A stretch of 64,000 bases of DNA from Myxococcales bacterium (GTDB lineage Bacteria; Myxococcota_A; Polyangia; Polyangiales; Ga0077539). Within the stretch, counting starts at the first letter, position 1. Each line of letters begins with the position of its first letter. The stretch lies in NCBI GenBank assembly GCA_013298625.1, contig JAAFIF010000003.1, forward strand, positions 1 to 64,000, given 5' to 3'. The position numbers and the translations under genes were made by a program. Shown piece by piece: positions 9,867-18,207 of the stretch. A model generated the notes under the pieces. That model worked only from the letters and a program-made list of their open reading frames with translations, ran no database searches and was not told the DNA's origin.

Positions 9867-10727
9867 TCAGGCTGCGCGCGAGGCGGCGTCGCCGAGGGCT
9901 GGGGCGAGGGTCAGCTCCATCCCTTCGTGCGCGGCGGTGGATCGGGCGAAGAGCGCGCGGGCGCGGGCTTCGAGGGCGCTGACCTGCTCGTCGGTGCGCT
10001 CGGGGTCGTGGTGAAACAGCACGAGGTCTCGCACGTTGGCGGCTTCGGCGAGCATCGCCGCGGCTTCGTACGTCGAGTGGCCCCAGCCGATGCGGGACGC
10101 TCCGCGCTCGCCCGAGTACTCCTCGGGGAGATACTGCGTGTCGTAGATGAGCACGTCGGCGTCCTGGCAGAGCGAGAGCAATCTCTTGTCGACGCACGAG
10201 TAGTGCTCGGTGTCCGTGGCGTACACGATCGAGCGGCCCTTGTGCTCGATGCGGTAGGCGTACACCCCGTCGGGGTGGTTGGCCCGCACGGCGGTGATCT
10301 CGGCGTCGCCGAGGACGGTGCGCTGACGATCGCGCAGCTCGAAGAAGGTCAGCGTCGCGCCGACGTCCCGAAGGTCCACGGGAAAATTCGGCGCGCTCAT
10401 CTGCCGGTGCAGGCAGTCCCGCAGCGGCATCGGGTTCGCCCCGCCCACCACATGAATTCGTGTGCCAGGAACATACAGCGGCGCGAAGAACGGCAGCCCC
10501 TGGATGTGATCCCAGTGCACGTGCGAGAGCAGCAGAGAGACGTCGACCTTTCCTTTTGCGAGCAGGGACTGGCCGAGCTTTCGGATGCCCGTCCCTGCGT
10601 CGAGGATGAGCGTCGATGCGCCGGCGCGCACTTCGATGCAGGGCGTGTTGCCCCCGTAGCGAGCGAACTCGACGCCGGGCGTCGCGCAAGAGCCTCGAAC
10701 GCCCCAGAACTTCACAGAGAGGGTCAT
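9867..10727 (-). CDS. MBL-fold metallohydrolase, cyclic phosphodiesterase-like
   Basis: The 286-residue cytoplasmic protein is of the metallo-beta-lactamase fold. FWGVRGSCATPG and YGGNTPCIEV at residues 7-30 and LILDAGTGIRKLG are typical of the subgroup related to PhnP and class III cyclic-nucleotide phosphodiesterases. The metal ligands are visible as SHVHWDH (about residue 89), the ANHPDG histidine, the YATDTEH aspartate and a late FHHDPE motif. The reaction is probably hydrolysis of a phosphodiester. It is the first gene of a pair with the GAF-containing sigma54 activator 12 bp downstream. The promoter must lie in the 194-bp divergent region shared with the thioredoxin-like gene. Confidence 0.85.
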   Translation of the reverse strand: MTLSVKFWGVRGSCATPGVEFARYGGNTPCIEVRAGASTLILDAGTGIRKLGQSLLAKGKVDVSLLLSHVHWDHIQGLPFFAPLYVPGTRIHVVGGANPMPLRDCLHRQMSAPNFPVDLRDVGATLTFFELRDRQRTVLGDAEITAVRANHPDGVYAYRIEHKGRSIVYATDTEHYSCVDKRLLSLCQDADVLIYDTQYLPEEYSGERGASRIGWGHSTYEAAAMLAEAANVRDLVLFHHDPERTDEQVSALEARARALFARSTAAHEGMELTLAPALGDAASRAA

Positions 10728-10813
10728 GATGGTGCTTCGTCCTTTCGAGCGGCTTCGCCCCGCTCACGGGCTCCCTCTTCTTCACTCCTCGTGCCGAGCG
10801 CGCTCTGCGCGGT

Positions 10814-10828
10814 ATTTCACGGTGAAAT
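10814..10828. promoter_or_regulatory. Perfect palindrome in divergent promoter region (operator candidate)
   Basis: ATTTCAC-G-GTGAAAT is a perfect 7-1-7 palindrome between the divergent MBL-hydrolase and thioredoxin-like lipoprotein genes, 86 and 93 bp from the two start codons. Its size and symmetry suit a dimeric repressor or activator. It shares the TTCAC/GTGAA half-sites with the palindrome at 6238-6251. Confidence 0.45.
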
Positions 10829-10921
10829 CCGCCGGACGTTGCCTGTCCTGGTCCGCCGCGGATCACCACCCCGCTGGTGCGAAACGGACCACTGGTCCAA
10901 GATGAACCGCCGACGCCGAGC

Positions 10922-11410
10922 ATGAAGCCCGCCCGCTTGATTCTGTGTGCCTCGCTCTCGTTGCTCGGCTGCGCGCGGCGCGGCCCGTCGCTCGCGTGCG
11001 GCCCCGCGCTCGAGCCTCTCGCCGAACAGTGGGCCGAGCGCACCGACGCCGAGCTCGACGCGAAGATCCAGCGCGCGCTGCAGTGCGGACGGGCGCGAGG
11101 GACGCGGGTGCTCTTGGAGTTCACCGCGCCGTGGTGCGCGGATTGCCGCGAGATGGGCCGCATCGAAGCGCAAGAGCCCACAGCGACGGTGCTCGCGCAG
11201 CGGTTCGAGCGCGTGCGGGTCAACGTGAAGCGCTGGGACGCGCACCGGGCGCTGATCGAGCGGCACAACATCCGCGCGATCGCCGCGTACGTGGTGATCG
11301 ACCCGCAGACGGGCGCGGTGCTCGCCCAGAGCACGCGCGAGCCGGTCACGGGCAACGACGGCGCGCTCACGAGCGAGCAGTGGGCGGCGTGGCTTCGCTC
11401 GATCCGCTGA
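10922..11410 (+). CDS. Thioredoxin-fold lipoprotein
   Basis: The 162-residue protein starts at ATG 10922 with a lipoprotein signal (lipobox LLGC at about residue 17). After a helical stretch, residues 60-160 form a thioredoxin fold. VLLEFTAPWCADCREM carries the redox WCxxC pair. RVRVNVKRWDAHRALIERHNIRAI follows, with a hydrophobic strand where the usual cis-proline region stands, and then VVIDPQTG. The layout resembles the C-terminal domain of DsbD and DsbD-like lipoproteins that move reducing equivalents in the periplasm. It is divergent from the MBL-hydrolase gene and stands alone. The physiological partner is unknown. Confidence 0.8.
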   Translation: MKPARLILCASLSLLGCARRGPSLACGPALEPLAEQWAERTDAELDAKIQRALQCGRARGTRVLLEFTAPWCADCREMGRIEAQEPTATVLAQRFERVRVNVKRWDAHRALIERHNIRAIAAYVVIDPQTGAVLAQSTREPVTGNDGALTSEQWAAWLRSIR

Positions 11411-11434
11411 GCGGCGCTACACTCGTGCGCTGCG

Positions 11435-12331
11435 ATGAGCCAACACCCTGATACGAAGAAGCTCGCGCCAGGGCCGTTTCGGGCGGACGGGCTCGAGCCC
11501 GGCGGCTACTACGAGATCTCTCGGGGGCACCCCGTGCAGCTCGCCCCTGCGGGCACGCGACACGGGGCGGCCAACGTGATCGGCGCGCTTCCGCTGGCGA
11601 CGGACCCGATGGTGGTCGAGATGGGCATCGACGTGGGCCACAAGCTGGCCGAGGACACCGTGCGCGCGCCGGACGTGAGCGTGGGCGGCGTCCCCGCAGA
11701 TCGTCCAGGCTGGGCGAAGGGCGCCCCACCGCTCGCCGTCGAGTACGCCGACGAAGGAACCAAAGAAGCCGATCTGCAGACGAAGATCGAAGAGTACTTC
11801 GGCGCTGGATCGAAGTTCGTCTGGGTCGTTCGCCTCGTCGGTCCGCGCCGCGTCGAAGTGTACTCGTCTCCCGACGCCATGACGGTGCACACGGGCGAGT
11901 CCAACCTCGAAGCGCCAGGAATTCTGCAGGAGAAAATGCCCGCCGCCGCCCTGTGGGACCGCCGCGTCGCGCTCGACGTCAGCATGCGCAACCTCCTGCT
12001 CCGCGCGGGCTACAAAGACATCGATCAGGTGCGCGAAGAGGGCCGCGAAGAAGGCCGTGAAGAAGGCCGTGAAGAAGGCCGTGAAGAAGGCCGTGAAGAA
12101 GGCCGTGAAGAAGGCCGCGAAGAAGGCCGCGAAGAAGGCCGTGAAGAGGGCCGTGAAGAGGGCCGCAGCGCGATGTTGCTCGAGCTCTTCGAGGCGAAGC
12201 TCGGTCGCGCGCTGAGCGAGGCCGAGCGCGATCACGTGCGCCGCGCGGTGAAGGGCGGGCGAGCGAGCGCGTTGACCGAGCTCGTGCTGGGCGACGCTGC
12301 GACGATCGCCGCGCGCTTGAGCGAGCGCTGA
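11435..12331 (+). CDS. Uma2/DUF820 family endonuclease-like protein with REEG repeats
   Basis: The 298-residue protein has an N-terminal Uma2 (DUF820) domain, a PD-(D/E)XK-type fold. ADGLEPGGYYEISRGHPVQL is followed by DTVRAPDVSVGG (about residue 86), PLAVEYADE (about 104) and TKIEEYFGAGSKFVWVV. The D...E-x-A/K arrangement there fits the family active site, although K is not obvious. Residues 200-243 are eleven exact copies of REEG encoded by a 12-bp tandem repeat. A conserved tail with LLELFEAKLGRALSEAE follows. Such families are mobile-like paralogues in large genomes and their substrates are unknown. ATG 11435 is 24 bp after the preceding stop. A single gene. Confidence 0.8.
   Translation: MSQHPDTKKLAPGPFRADGLEPGGYYEISRGHPVQLAPAGTRHGAANVIGALPLATDPMVVEMGIDVGHKLAEDTVRAPDVSVGGVPADRPGWAKGAPPLAVEYADEGTKEADLQTKIEEYFGAGSKFVWVVRLVGPRRVEVYSSPDAMTVHTGESNLEAPGILQEKMPAAALWDRRVALDVSMRNLLLRAGYKDIDQVREEGREEGREEGREEGREEGREEGREEGREEGREEGREEGREEGRSAMLLELFEAKLGRALSEAERDHVRRAVKGGRASALTELVLGDAATIAARLSER
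12032..12163 (+). repeat. In-frame 12-bp tandem repeat, 11 copies (REEG)
   Basis: The unit CGNGAAGARGGC repeats eleven times without interruption. Variation is only at third positions (cgc/cgt, gaa/gag), so the peptide repeat is exact. The encoded REEG run should form a charged, probably helical spacer between the nuclease-like domain and the C-terminal tail. Copy number could change by slippage in steps of four residues without shifting frame. Confidence 0.95.
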
Positions 12332-12441
12332 GCGACGTTGATTCTGTGAACCCGCGGAGCGCGCTTCGCGACGAGCGCAGAGTGATTTCTCGCGCTAGCA
12401 TTCGGGCCGCGAACACTCTCGCTACGAAGGAGCACGCACGA

Positions 12442-13893
12442 ATGCAAAGGCGTCCCGACTCGATTTTCGGCCTCGCGATTCACTACGCGAAGCTGCGTCT
12501 CTCGAACCCCGCGACCCGGATGAGCACGGTGCTCGTCGCCGGCCTCGCGGGCGCCGCGCTCACGGGCGCGACCGCCATCGCGCTGCGCGACGGCTCGGGC
12601 GCCTGCGGCTCGGGCTGCTCGCGCTCGCGCGCTGCGCACATGAATTCAAGGTCCGCCCGCGCCGAGGGCCCCGCTGCGCGCCCTGCGAGCGCGGCGATCC
12701 GCTGCCAGACGCTGGTGGTTCGCGCGAGCGATCACCGCCCGGTGCGCTCGTGCATGCCCGCGTGGGCTTGGAGCAGCCTCGCGACGAACGCGAGCGGAGA
12801 GTTCGTCCGACCGCGGGACGGGCAGAGCCTGGCGCTGTTGCCCTCGCTCGCGTCCAACGGTGACGGCTACGCGATGGCGTACAGCGTGCTCAACGAGAGC
12901 AGCGCGGACGTGTACTTTCAGCGCTTGTCGCCGGGCGGTGATCGCGTGGGCGAGGCGGTGAAGGTGAGCTCGTCGAGGGACGGGGACATCGCGATCTTTC
13001 CGTCCATCGCGTGGACGGGCTCGGGGTACGCGATCGGCTGGACCGGCCTGAAGAACGAAGAAGAAGTGGACGTGTTTCTCGCGCGCGTCGACCCCGCGGG
13101 CGCGTCGCAGGGCGCGGTCGTGAAGGTCAGCGAGTCGAGCGAGATGGACCTGTTCGCGCGGGTCGCGGTCAGCAACGGCCGCACGTCCGTCGCGTGGGTG
13201 CGCTTCAACGGCGAGGACCAGATGTCCGCGCGCTTCCGCTTCTACGACTCCGCGGGCAGCCGCGTGGGCAACGAGATCGGCCTGCGCGACGTGCTCATCG
13301 TGGGGATGCCCTCGCTGCTGCCGACGCGCCAGGGCTTCGCGTTTGGCTACAACACGTTCGACCTGCGCCGCGCGCAGTCGCAGCTCACGCTGTACCGCAT
13401 GGGCCCCGAGGGCCAGGGCGGCTCGCCCTTCGTCGTCAACGCCGAGCGCAAGATCAACGCGGCCGTGGCGATGGCCAGCGACGGAGAGGCGTTCAACTTC
13501 GTGTGGGAAGACGGGATGTTCGAAGAAGAGACGAACACCCTCGCCTTCGCGCGCGCCGCGGGCACCCGCGTCGAGACCCGTCGCACTGCGCTGACCAACG
13601 GACGCGCCGCGGACATGCAGCCCGCAGCCGCGGTCGCGCCCGACGGAAACACGGGAGTCACCTGGACCCACGCGGACCCGCGCTCGGGCCGCCCCACCGT
13701 CGTCTTCGCCCGCGTCGGTCGCAACGGAAAGACCGTGGGAGAGCTCCTTCGCCTCCCGCGCGCTGGCGCAGACGCGCTCTTCTCGTCCGTCGTGTGGGGC
13801 GGACGAGAGTTTCTCGCGGCGTGGACTGAAGTGCGCGGCGAGAGCGTCTCGATCGCGCTCGGTCGCGTGAGCTCCGAAGGCCGTCGCCCCTGA
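12442..13893 (+). CDS. Exported propeller-like protein of unknown function
   Basis: The 483-residue protein starts at ATG 12442, with AAGGAG nine bases upstream. A longer in-frame version lacks such a site. The N-terminus has a basic stretch and then a hydrophobic segment (TVLVAGLAGAALTGATAIAL, about residues 28-47), so it is a membrane anchor or a long signal peptide. From residue 130 on there are repeated blocks such as PSLASNGDGYAMAYS, PSIAWTGSGYAIGWT, RVAVSNGRTSVAWV and AAVAPDGNTGVTW. These are beta-propeller-type repeats of about 50 residues common in exported myxobacterial proteins. A cluster of four cysteines lies early (CGSGC, C, C). No enzyme motif is visible. Confidence 0.7.
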   Translation: MQRRPDSIFGLAIHYAKLRLSNPATRMSTVLVAGLAGAALTGATAIALRDGSGACGSGCSRSRAAHMNSRSARAEGPAARPASAAIRCQTLVVRASDHRPVRSCMPAWAWSSLATNASGEFVRPRDGQSLALLPSLASNGDGYAMAYSVLNESSADVYFQRLSPGGDRVGEAVKVSSSRDGDIAIFPSIAWTGSGYAIGWTGLKNEEEVDVFLARVDPAGASQGAVVKVSESSEMDLFARVAVSNGRTSVAWVRFNGEDQMSARFRFYDSAGSRVGNEIGLRDVLIVGMPSLLPTRQGFAFGYNTFDLRRAQSQLTLYRMGPEGQGGSPFVVNAERKINAAVAMASDGEAFNFVWEDGMFEEETNTLAFARAAGTRVETRRTALTNGRAADMQPAAAVAPDGNTGVTWTHADPRSGRPTVVFARVGRNGKTVGELLRLPRAGADALFSSVVWGGREFLAAWTEVRGESVSIALGRVSSEGRRP

Positions 13894-13973
13894 GCTTCGC
13901 AACCTTGGGAAGGGGGCAACGCCGTCGACCGTGACGCCTCACGCCCTTCGCGCGAGCGACGGGCGCCGACGGC

Positions 13974-14525
13974 TCAGCGGGGGAGCTTCGCGTCGAAGAA
14001 CGCGCGCATCTTGATCAGGTTCTTCGGCTCGCGCGAGAACGACGGCGCCGTGTAGCTCTTGGCGAACCCGCGCACGTCCGCGATGAACTCAGCGAGCACC
14101 GCGGGGTTGTTGACGATGTCGTCCACCGAGCGGCCGCGGGCCGCGCCGCGGCGCAGGCCGACGACGTAGCCCTCGAGGCGCTTGTAGTCGTCGCCCAAGA
14201 ACTCGCGCACCAGCTCGACCTCGTTGATGAGCCGAAGCGCGATGGTGAGCTTGCCCGCCTCGACGCCGTCGATGCCCTCTTTGTTCGCGAGGTCCGCGGC
14301 GACGCGCAGCACAAACGCGTCGTCGAGGTAGCCGATGTCGTCGATCCCGTCGGGGATCAAATCGAGAGACTTGAACAGGTAGTTCAGCCCTCCGACCAGC
14401 GTCCTTCGCGCGGTCTCGGGAATCTTCGGGTCCGAGATGAGATCTACGAGTCCCTCGCCGTCATCGCCGAGAGTTCGCAGCCAGGTCGGAAACACATCGA
14501 GGCACTTTGCGTCCACGTCGCTCAT
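13974..14525 (-). CDS. YkvA/DUF1232 family protein
   Basis: The 183-residue protein contains the DUF1232 (YkvA) signature in its first half. GGLNYLFKSLDLIPDGIDDIGYLDDAFVLRVA matches the family pattern Y...DLIPDx-IP-x-GxxDD. In family members this short hydrophobic segment is usually membrane-associated. The second half (residues 95-183) is helical and charged, with no recognised domain. It is divergent from the Clp-like gene, with 107 bp between start codons. Its function is unknown. Confidence 0.8.
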   Translation of the reverse strand: MSDVDAKCLDVFPTWLRTLGDDGEGLVDLISDPKIPETARRTLVGGLNYLFKSLDLIPDGIDDIGYLDDAFVLRVAADLANKEGIDGVEAGKLTIALRLINEVELVREFLGDDYKRLEGYVVGLRRGAARGRSVDDIVNNPAVLAEFIADVRGFAKSYTAPSFSREPKNLIKMRAFFDAKLPR

Positions 14526-14632
14526 GACGGCGTCGATGCTACGTGAATCGTTCGCAGAACGAAAACACTCTTCTCGTGTCCGCGCGCGTCCCAGAGTGCT
14601 ACCAATGGTCCGCGTAGGGATTGCTGGTTTCT

Positions 14633-17600
14633 ATGCGGTTTTCGTATCGATGCCTGGTCGCCAAGCGCGCCGGGGGAGCGTGCGTCGTGCACCCCCTCGC
14701 GATCGAAGGGTGGGCTGTGGCCGCCGCCAGCGCCGAGCGGGCCATCGACGAGCTCTCGCTCGCCGTTGATGACGCGATCTCCCGCGCGCACCCTCGCCGC
14801 GTCGCCTCGTGGGCCCGCGCCACCACGGGCAACCTCGTCGAGCTCGAGCTCCCGGTGCTCCCGGTGTGGGGCGCCAAAGAGACCGAGCGCCGCCCGCTCT
14901 CGTTGTCGGTCGTGCTCGCGCCCGCGCATCGGCCGTACGTCGAGGCGTTTGCGCCGCGGCTCGGCGTGCGCTTCTGGCTCGAAGGCGGCGAAGACGTGTT
15001 CGAGCGCGCCGCGACCCTGTTCGAAGCGCACCTGAAATCCCTGCCCGAACACGCGCTGCTCGACCTTCGCAAGACCGGCTCCGAAGAGCTTCACGCGTTC
15101 GAGGTCGCCCCGTCCATCGCGCCGCTCTCGTCGCTGCGACACCACGAGCTGTCCCTCGATGAACGACCGTTCAGCGCCAGCAGCGCGCCGGACGACAGCG
15201 ACCCAGAGCTCGAAGACAACGACGACGACGAAGACGCGCGCGCCTCGGCCAGCGCCCGCGATCGCGCGATCGCGCAGGCGTACGACCTGGACGCGGGGTT
15301 TCGTCCCGAGCGCGGCCCGCAGCACAGTGACGGGCGCGCGCTGCGCCGCAAGAGCCGCACCCTTCGCCGCGTCGGTGATCCGTGGCACCAGTTCGCCGCT
15401 GAAGAGCGCCTCGATCGCGCATTCGGTCGCGACGCCATCGTCGACGCGATCCTCGCGCGTCTGCGCGAGCCGCACCCAGACCCGCTGGTGCTCATCGGCC
15501 TCTCGGGCGTGGGAAAGTCCGCGATCCTCGCGGAGGTGGCCGCGCGGCTGCAGGGCGAAGAGCCCCTCGCCATCGCGGGCAGGAGGCTCTTCTTCGCGCT
15601 CGACGGCTCGCGGTTGATCTCTGGCGAAGGCTCCTTTGGCGAGTGGCAGCAGCAGACGCTGGAGGTGCTGCGCGAGGCCAGCGCGACCGGCGCAGTCTTG
15701 CACCTCGGCGCGGTGCTCGACCTGCTCGACGCCGGGCGCAGCGCAGAGCGAGACGACAACGTCGCGCAGCTGCTCGTCTCGGCGTTGGCCGCGCGAGAGG
15801 TGTGCGCGGTCGGCGAGGCGACGCCCGAGGCGTGGGCCGAGCTCGAGCGGCGCAACCCCTCGTTCGCCAGGGTGTTTGCGGTCATTCGCGTGGACGAGCC
15901 GTCGGCCGAGCAGCTGCGCGCGATCGCCCTGCGCGTGGCTCAGTCGCTCGAGCGCAAGCACTCAGTGGTGATCCCCGCGGACGCGGTGGACGCGTGCATC
16001 GGGCTGGCGAAGCGGTTTTGGCCCTACGGCGCGACGCTGGGGCAAGCGCTCTCGTTCTTGCGGCGCGCGGCGCAGTCGCGGCAGTCGATGCACGCGCCGT
16101 CGTTGTCGGTCTCGGCCGTGGTCGACCGATTCGCGAGCGAGAGCGGGATCCCGCCGGTGTTGTTGCGAGACGACGTCGCGCTCGACCCGGCGACGGTGCG
16201 CGCTGCGCTCAAAGCCCGGGTCGTCGGGCAAGACCACGCCGTCGAGCGCGTCGTCGAGGTCGTCAGCGTGCTCAAAGCGGGCCTGCAAGACAGCAAGAAG
16301 CCCGCGGCCGTCCTCTTCTTCGCCGGCCCCACGGGCGTCGGAAAGACCGAGCTCTCTCGGGCCCTCGCCCAGTTCGTCTTCGGCTCGGACGAGCGCCTCG
16401 TGCGCGTGGACATGGGCGAGCACGCCGGCCCCGACGCGGTCGCGCGGCTCGTGGGAGACGGCCAGAGCGCAGGCGCGCTCACGGGGGCGGTGCGCAGGCA
16501 GCCCTTCAGCGTCGTTTTGCTCGACGAGATCGAGAAGGCGCACCCCGCGGTGTTCGACGTCCTGCTCGGCGTCCTCGGCGAGGGGCGCCTCACCGACGCG
16601 CGGGGAAAGTTCACGGACTTTCGCAACTGCGTCCTGGTCATGACCTCGAACCTCGGCGCCGACACGCTGCGCGCCCGCGTCGGCTTCGAGGTCGCCGACC
16701 GCGACCGCGCCGAGCGCGCCGTGCGACAGCACTACTTGTCCGAAGCGCAGTCGTTCTTTCGCCCAGAGCTGTTCAACCGCGTCGACGATTTCGTGGTGTT
16801 CGACCCGCTCTCGCCCGAGGCGCTTCGCTCGGTGGTCCTGCGCGAGCTGAAGAAGCTCTCGCAGCGCGAAGGCCTCCGCAGGGCCAACGTCGCGCTCGTC
16901 CCCACGGGCGCCGCGGTGGACGCGATCGTGCGCGAGGGCGTCGACCCGCGGTACGGAGCGCGCCCGCTCAAGCGCGCGATCGAGCGCCTCGTGACCGCGC
17001 CGCTCGCGGCTTTTCTCGCGCAGAACGCCGGGACCAACGGGCAGCGCGCGTCGCGGGTCGAGGTCGACGCACACAAAATCAAGGGCGTTGTGTTTCGCTT
17101 GTCCTCGCAGAGCGCCGAGGACTCCGCCAACCTCGCCCGCGTCGCCGAGGTCCTCTCGCTCGCCGGAGAGCTGCGCGCGATGGCCCAGCGCTGGAGCCGC
17201 AGCGCCCTGTGCGACGCCCTGCGCGCGGAGCTTCGCTCGTTCGACAGCGCCTCGAAGCTCGAGGGCTTCTGGAGCGACCGCGCGATGGCCGAGCGCGCCG
17301 CCCGCCGCGCCGCCGCCGCCAAGGGATTGGTCTCGCTCGTCGATCACGCGGTCGAGCAGGCGATCGCCAGCGAAGACCTCGCGTTCGAGGCCTACTACGA
17401 CCGCAGCGCCGAGGCGGCCAACGCCCTGGTCGACGAGTTCGCAGACCTGCGCGAGCACCTGCTGCGCGCGCGCAGAGCGCTGTTTCTCGCGACCTTCGAG
17501 GCCCCCAGCGCGCACCCGCTCAGCGTCCTCTACCTCAGCGCCTCGCGCGCCGCGTGGAAGTGGGTCGAGTGGCTGCGCAGCGCGTACCTCGCGTACGCGA

Positions 17601-18139
17601 GAGAGCAGGGGCTCGCCGCCACCGTGTACTCGCCGGGCGAAGGCGTTAGCGACCCGGGCGAAGCGAAGGCGCGGGGCAGGGCGTCCGTCGTTCCGCCAGC
17701 AAAAGGACCGGCGAAATCGCGTCCGCCCGCCGTGAGCTGGCCCTGGCGCGAGTCGACCGAGCCGCCGGCCGAAGGCGCTCCCATGCTGTGCGCCATCGTG
17801 TTTCGCGGCGAGATGGCCAGGGTCTTCTCCGTCGAGCAGGGCGCGCACCGCGTGCTCGGCGACGGAGCCACGTACGTGATCAAAGCGCTCTTCGACAGCG
17901 CCACGCACGCCCAGCCCCTGCGCCGCGCGGCGGACGTCGAGAAGCTCTTGCGCGACGACGAGGTCCGTCGCGTCCACGCCTCGCGCCGAGTGCTCAAAGA
18001 CGTGCGCACCGGCGTCGAGTGCGCCTGGGGCGAAGAGACCAGCGCCGTCGTCGAGCTCGCGCCCGTGTACGAAGCGTGGATCAACGCCCGCGTGCTCTCG
18101 GCGACGCCCACGCTGTCGAAGGACCTCGGCGGCGAGTGA
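14633..18139 (+). CDS. Clp/Hsp100 AAA+ ATPase fused to a release-factor-like domain lacking GGQ
   Basis: The 1168-residue protein has four parts. Residues 1-170 are an unrecognised N-domain, then an acidic linker. D1 (about 250-480) has Walker A GLSGVGKS (K295). Where Walker B should read DE it has G359-A360, so D1 probably binds but does not hydrolyse ATP. D2 (about 510-800) keeps Walker A GPTGVGKT (K571), Walker B VVLLDEIEKAHP and the FRPELFNR arginine finger. A VGF at 683-685 sits where ClpC has its ClpP-docking loop. The pore-loop tyrosine of GYVG is missing (RLVG, 605-608). Residues 860-1168 resemble class I release factors (FW at 879-880, EQGAHRV near 1070, HASR...RTGVEC) but have no GGQ. 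ATG 14633 is preferred over TTG 14621. I infer ribosome-linked unfolding or remodelling. Confidence 0.8.
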   Translation: MRFSYRCLVAKRAGGACVVHPLAIEGWAVAAASAERAIDELSLAVDDAISRAHPRRVASWARATTGNLVELELPVLPVWGAKETERRPLSLSVVLAPAHRPYVEAFAPRLGVRFWLEGGEDVFERAATLFEAHLKSLPEHALLDLRKTGSEELHAFEVAPSIAPLSSLRHHELSLDERPFSASSAPDDSDPELEDNDDDEDARASASARDRAIAQAYDLDAGFRPERGPQHSDGRALRRKSRTLRRVGDPWHQFAAEERLDRAFGRDAIVDAILARLREPHPDPLVLIGLSGVGKSAILAEVAARLQGEEPLAIAGRRLFFALDGSRLISGEGSFGEWQQQTLEVLREASATGAVLHLGAVLDLLDAGRSAERDDNVAQLLVSALAAREVCAVGEATPEAWAELERRNPSFARVFAVIRVDEPSAEQLRAIALRVAQSLERKHSVVIPADAVDACIGLAKRFWPYGATLGQALSFLRRAAQSRQSMHAPSLSVSAVVDRFASESGIPPVLLRDDVALDPATVRAALKARVVGQDHAVERVVEVVSVLKAGLQDSKKPAAVLFFAGPTGVGKTELSRALAQFVFGSDERLVRVDMGEHAGPDAVARLVGDGQSAGALTGAVRRQPFSVVLLDEIEKAHPAVFDVLLGVLGEGRLTDARGKFTDFRNCVLVMTSNLGADTLRARVGFEVADRDRAERAVRQHYLSEAQSFFRPELFNRVDDFVVFDPLSPEALRSVVLRELKKLSQREGLRRANVALVPTGAAVDAIVREGVDPRYGARPLKRAIERLVTAPLAAFLAQNAGTNGQRASRVEVDAHKIKGVVFRLSSQSAEDSANLARVAEVLSLAGELRAMAQRWSRSALCDALRAELRSFDSASKLEGFWSDRAMAERAARRAAAAKGLVSLVDHAVEQAIASEDLAFEAYYDRSAEAANALVDEFADLREHLLRARRALFLATFEAPSAHPLSVLYLSASRAAWKWVEWLRSAYLAYAREQGLAATVYSPGEGVSDPGEAKARGRASVVPPAKGPAKSRPPAVSWPWRESTEPPAEGAPMLCAIVFRGEMARVFSVEQGAHRVLGDGATYVIKALFDSATHAQPLRRAADVEKLLRDDEVRRVHASRRVLKDVRTGVECAWGEETSAVVELAPVYEAWINARVLSATPTLSKDLGGE

Positions 18140-18207
18140 TCGCTGGCCGCGCTCGCGGCGGAATCGCCCGGTGCTTCGCTGGCGTTTCTGTTAGCAACGA
18201 ACACCCG

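Noticed and set aside
12032-12163. Frameshift or assembly error in the Uma2 gene
   Set aside because: Eleven repeats all keep the same frame, and third-position variation shows real sequence differences between copies. The frame continues into a conserved-looking tail.
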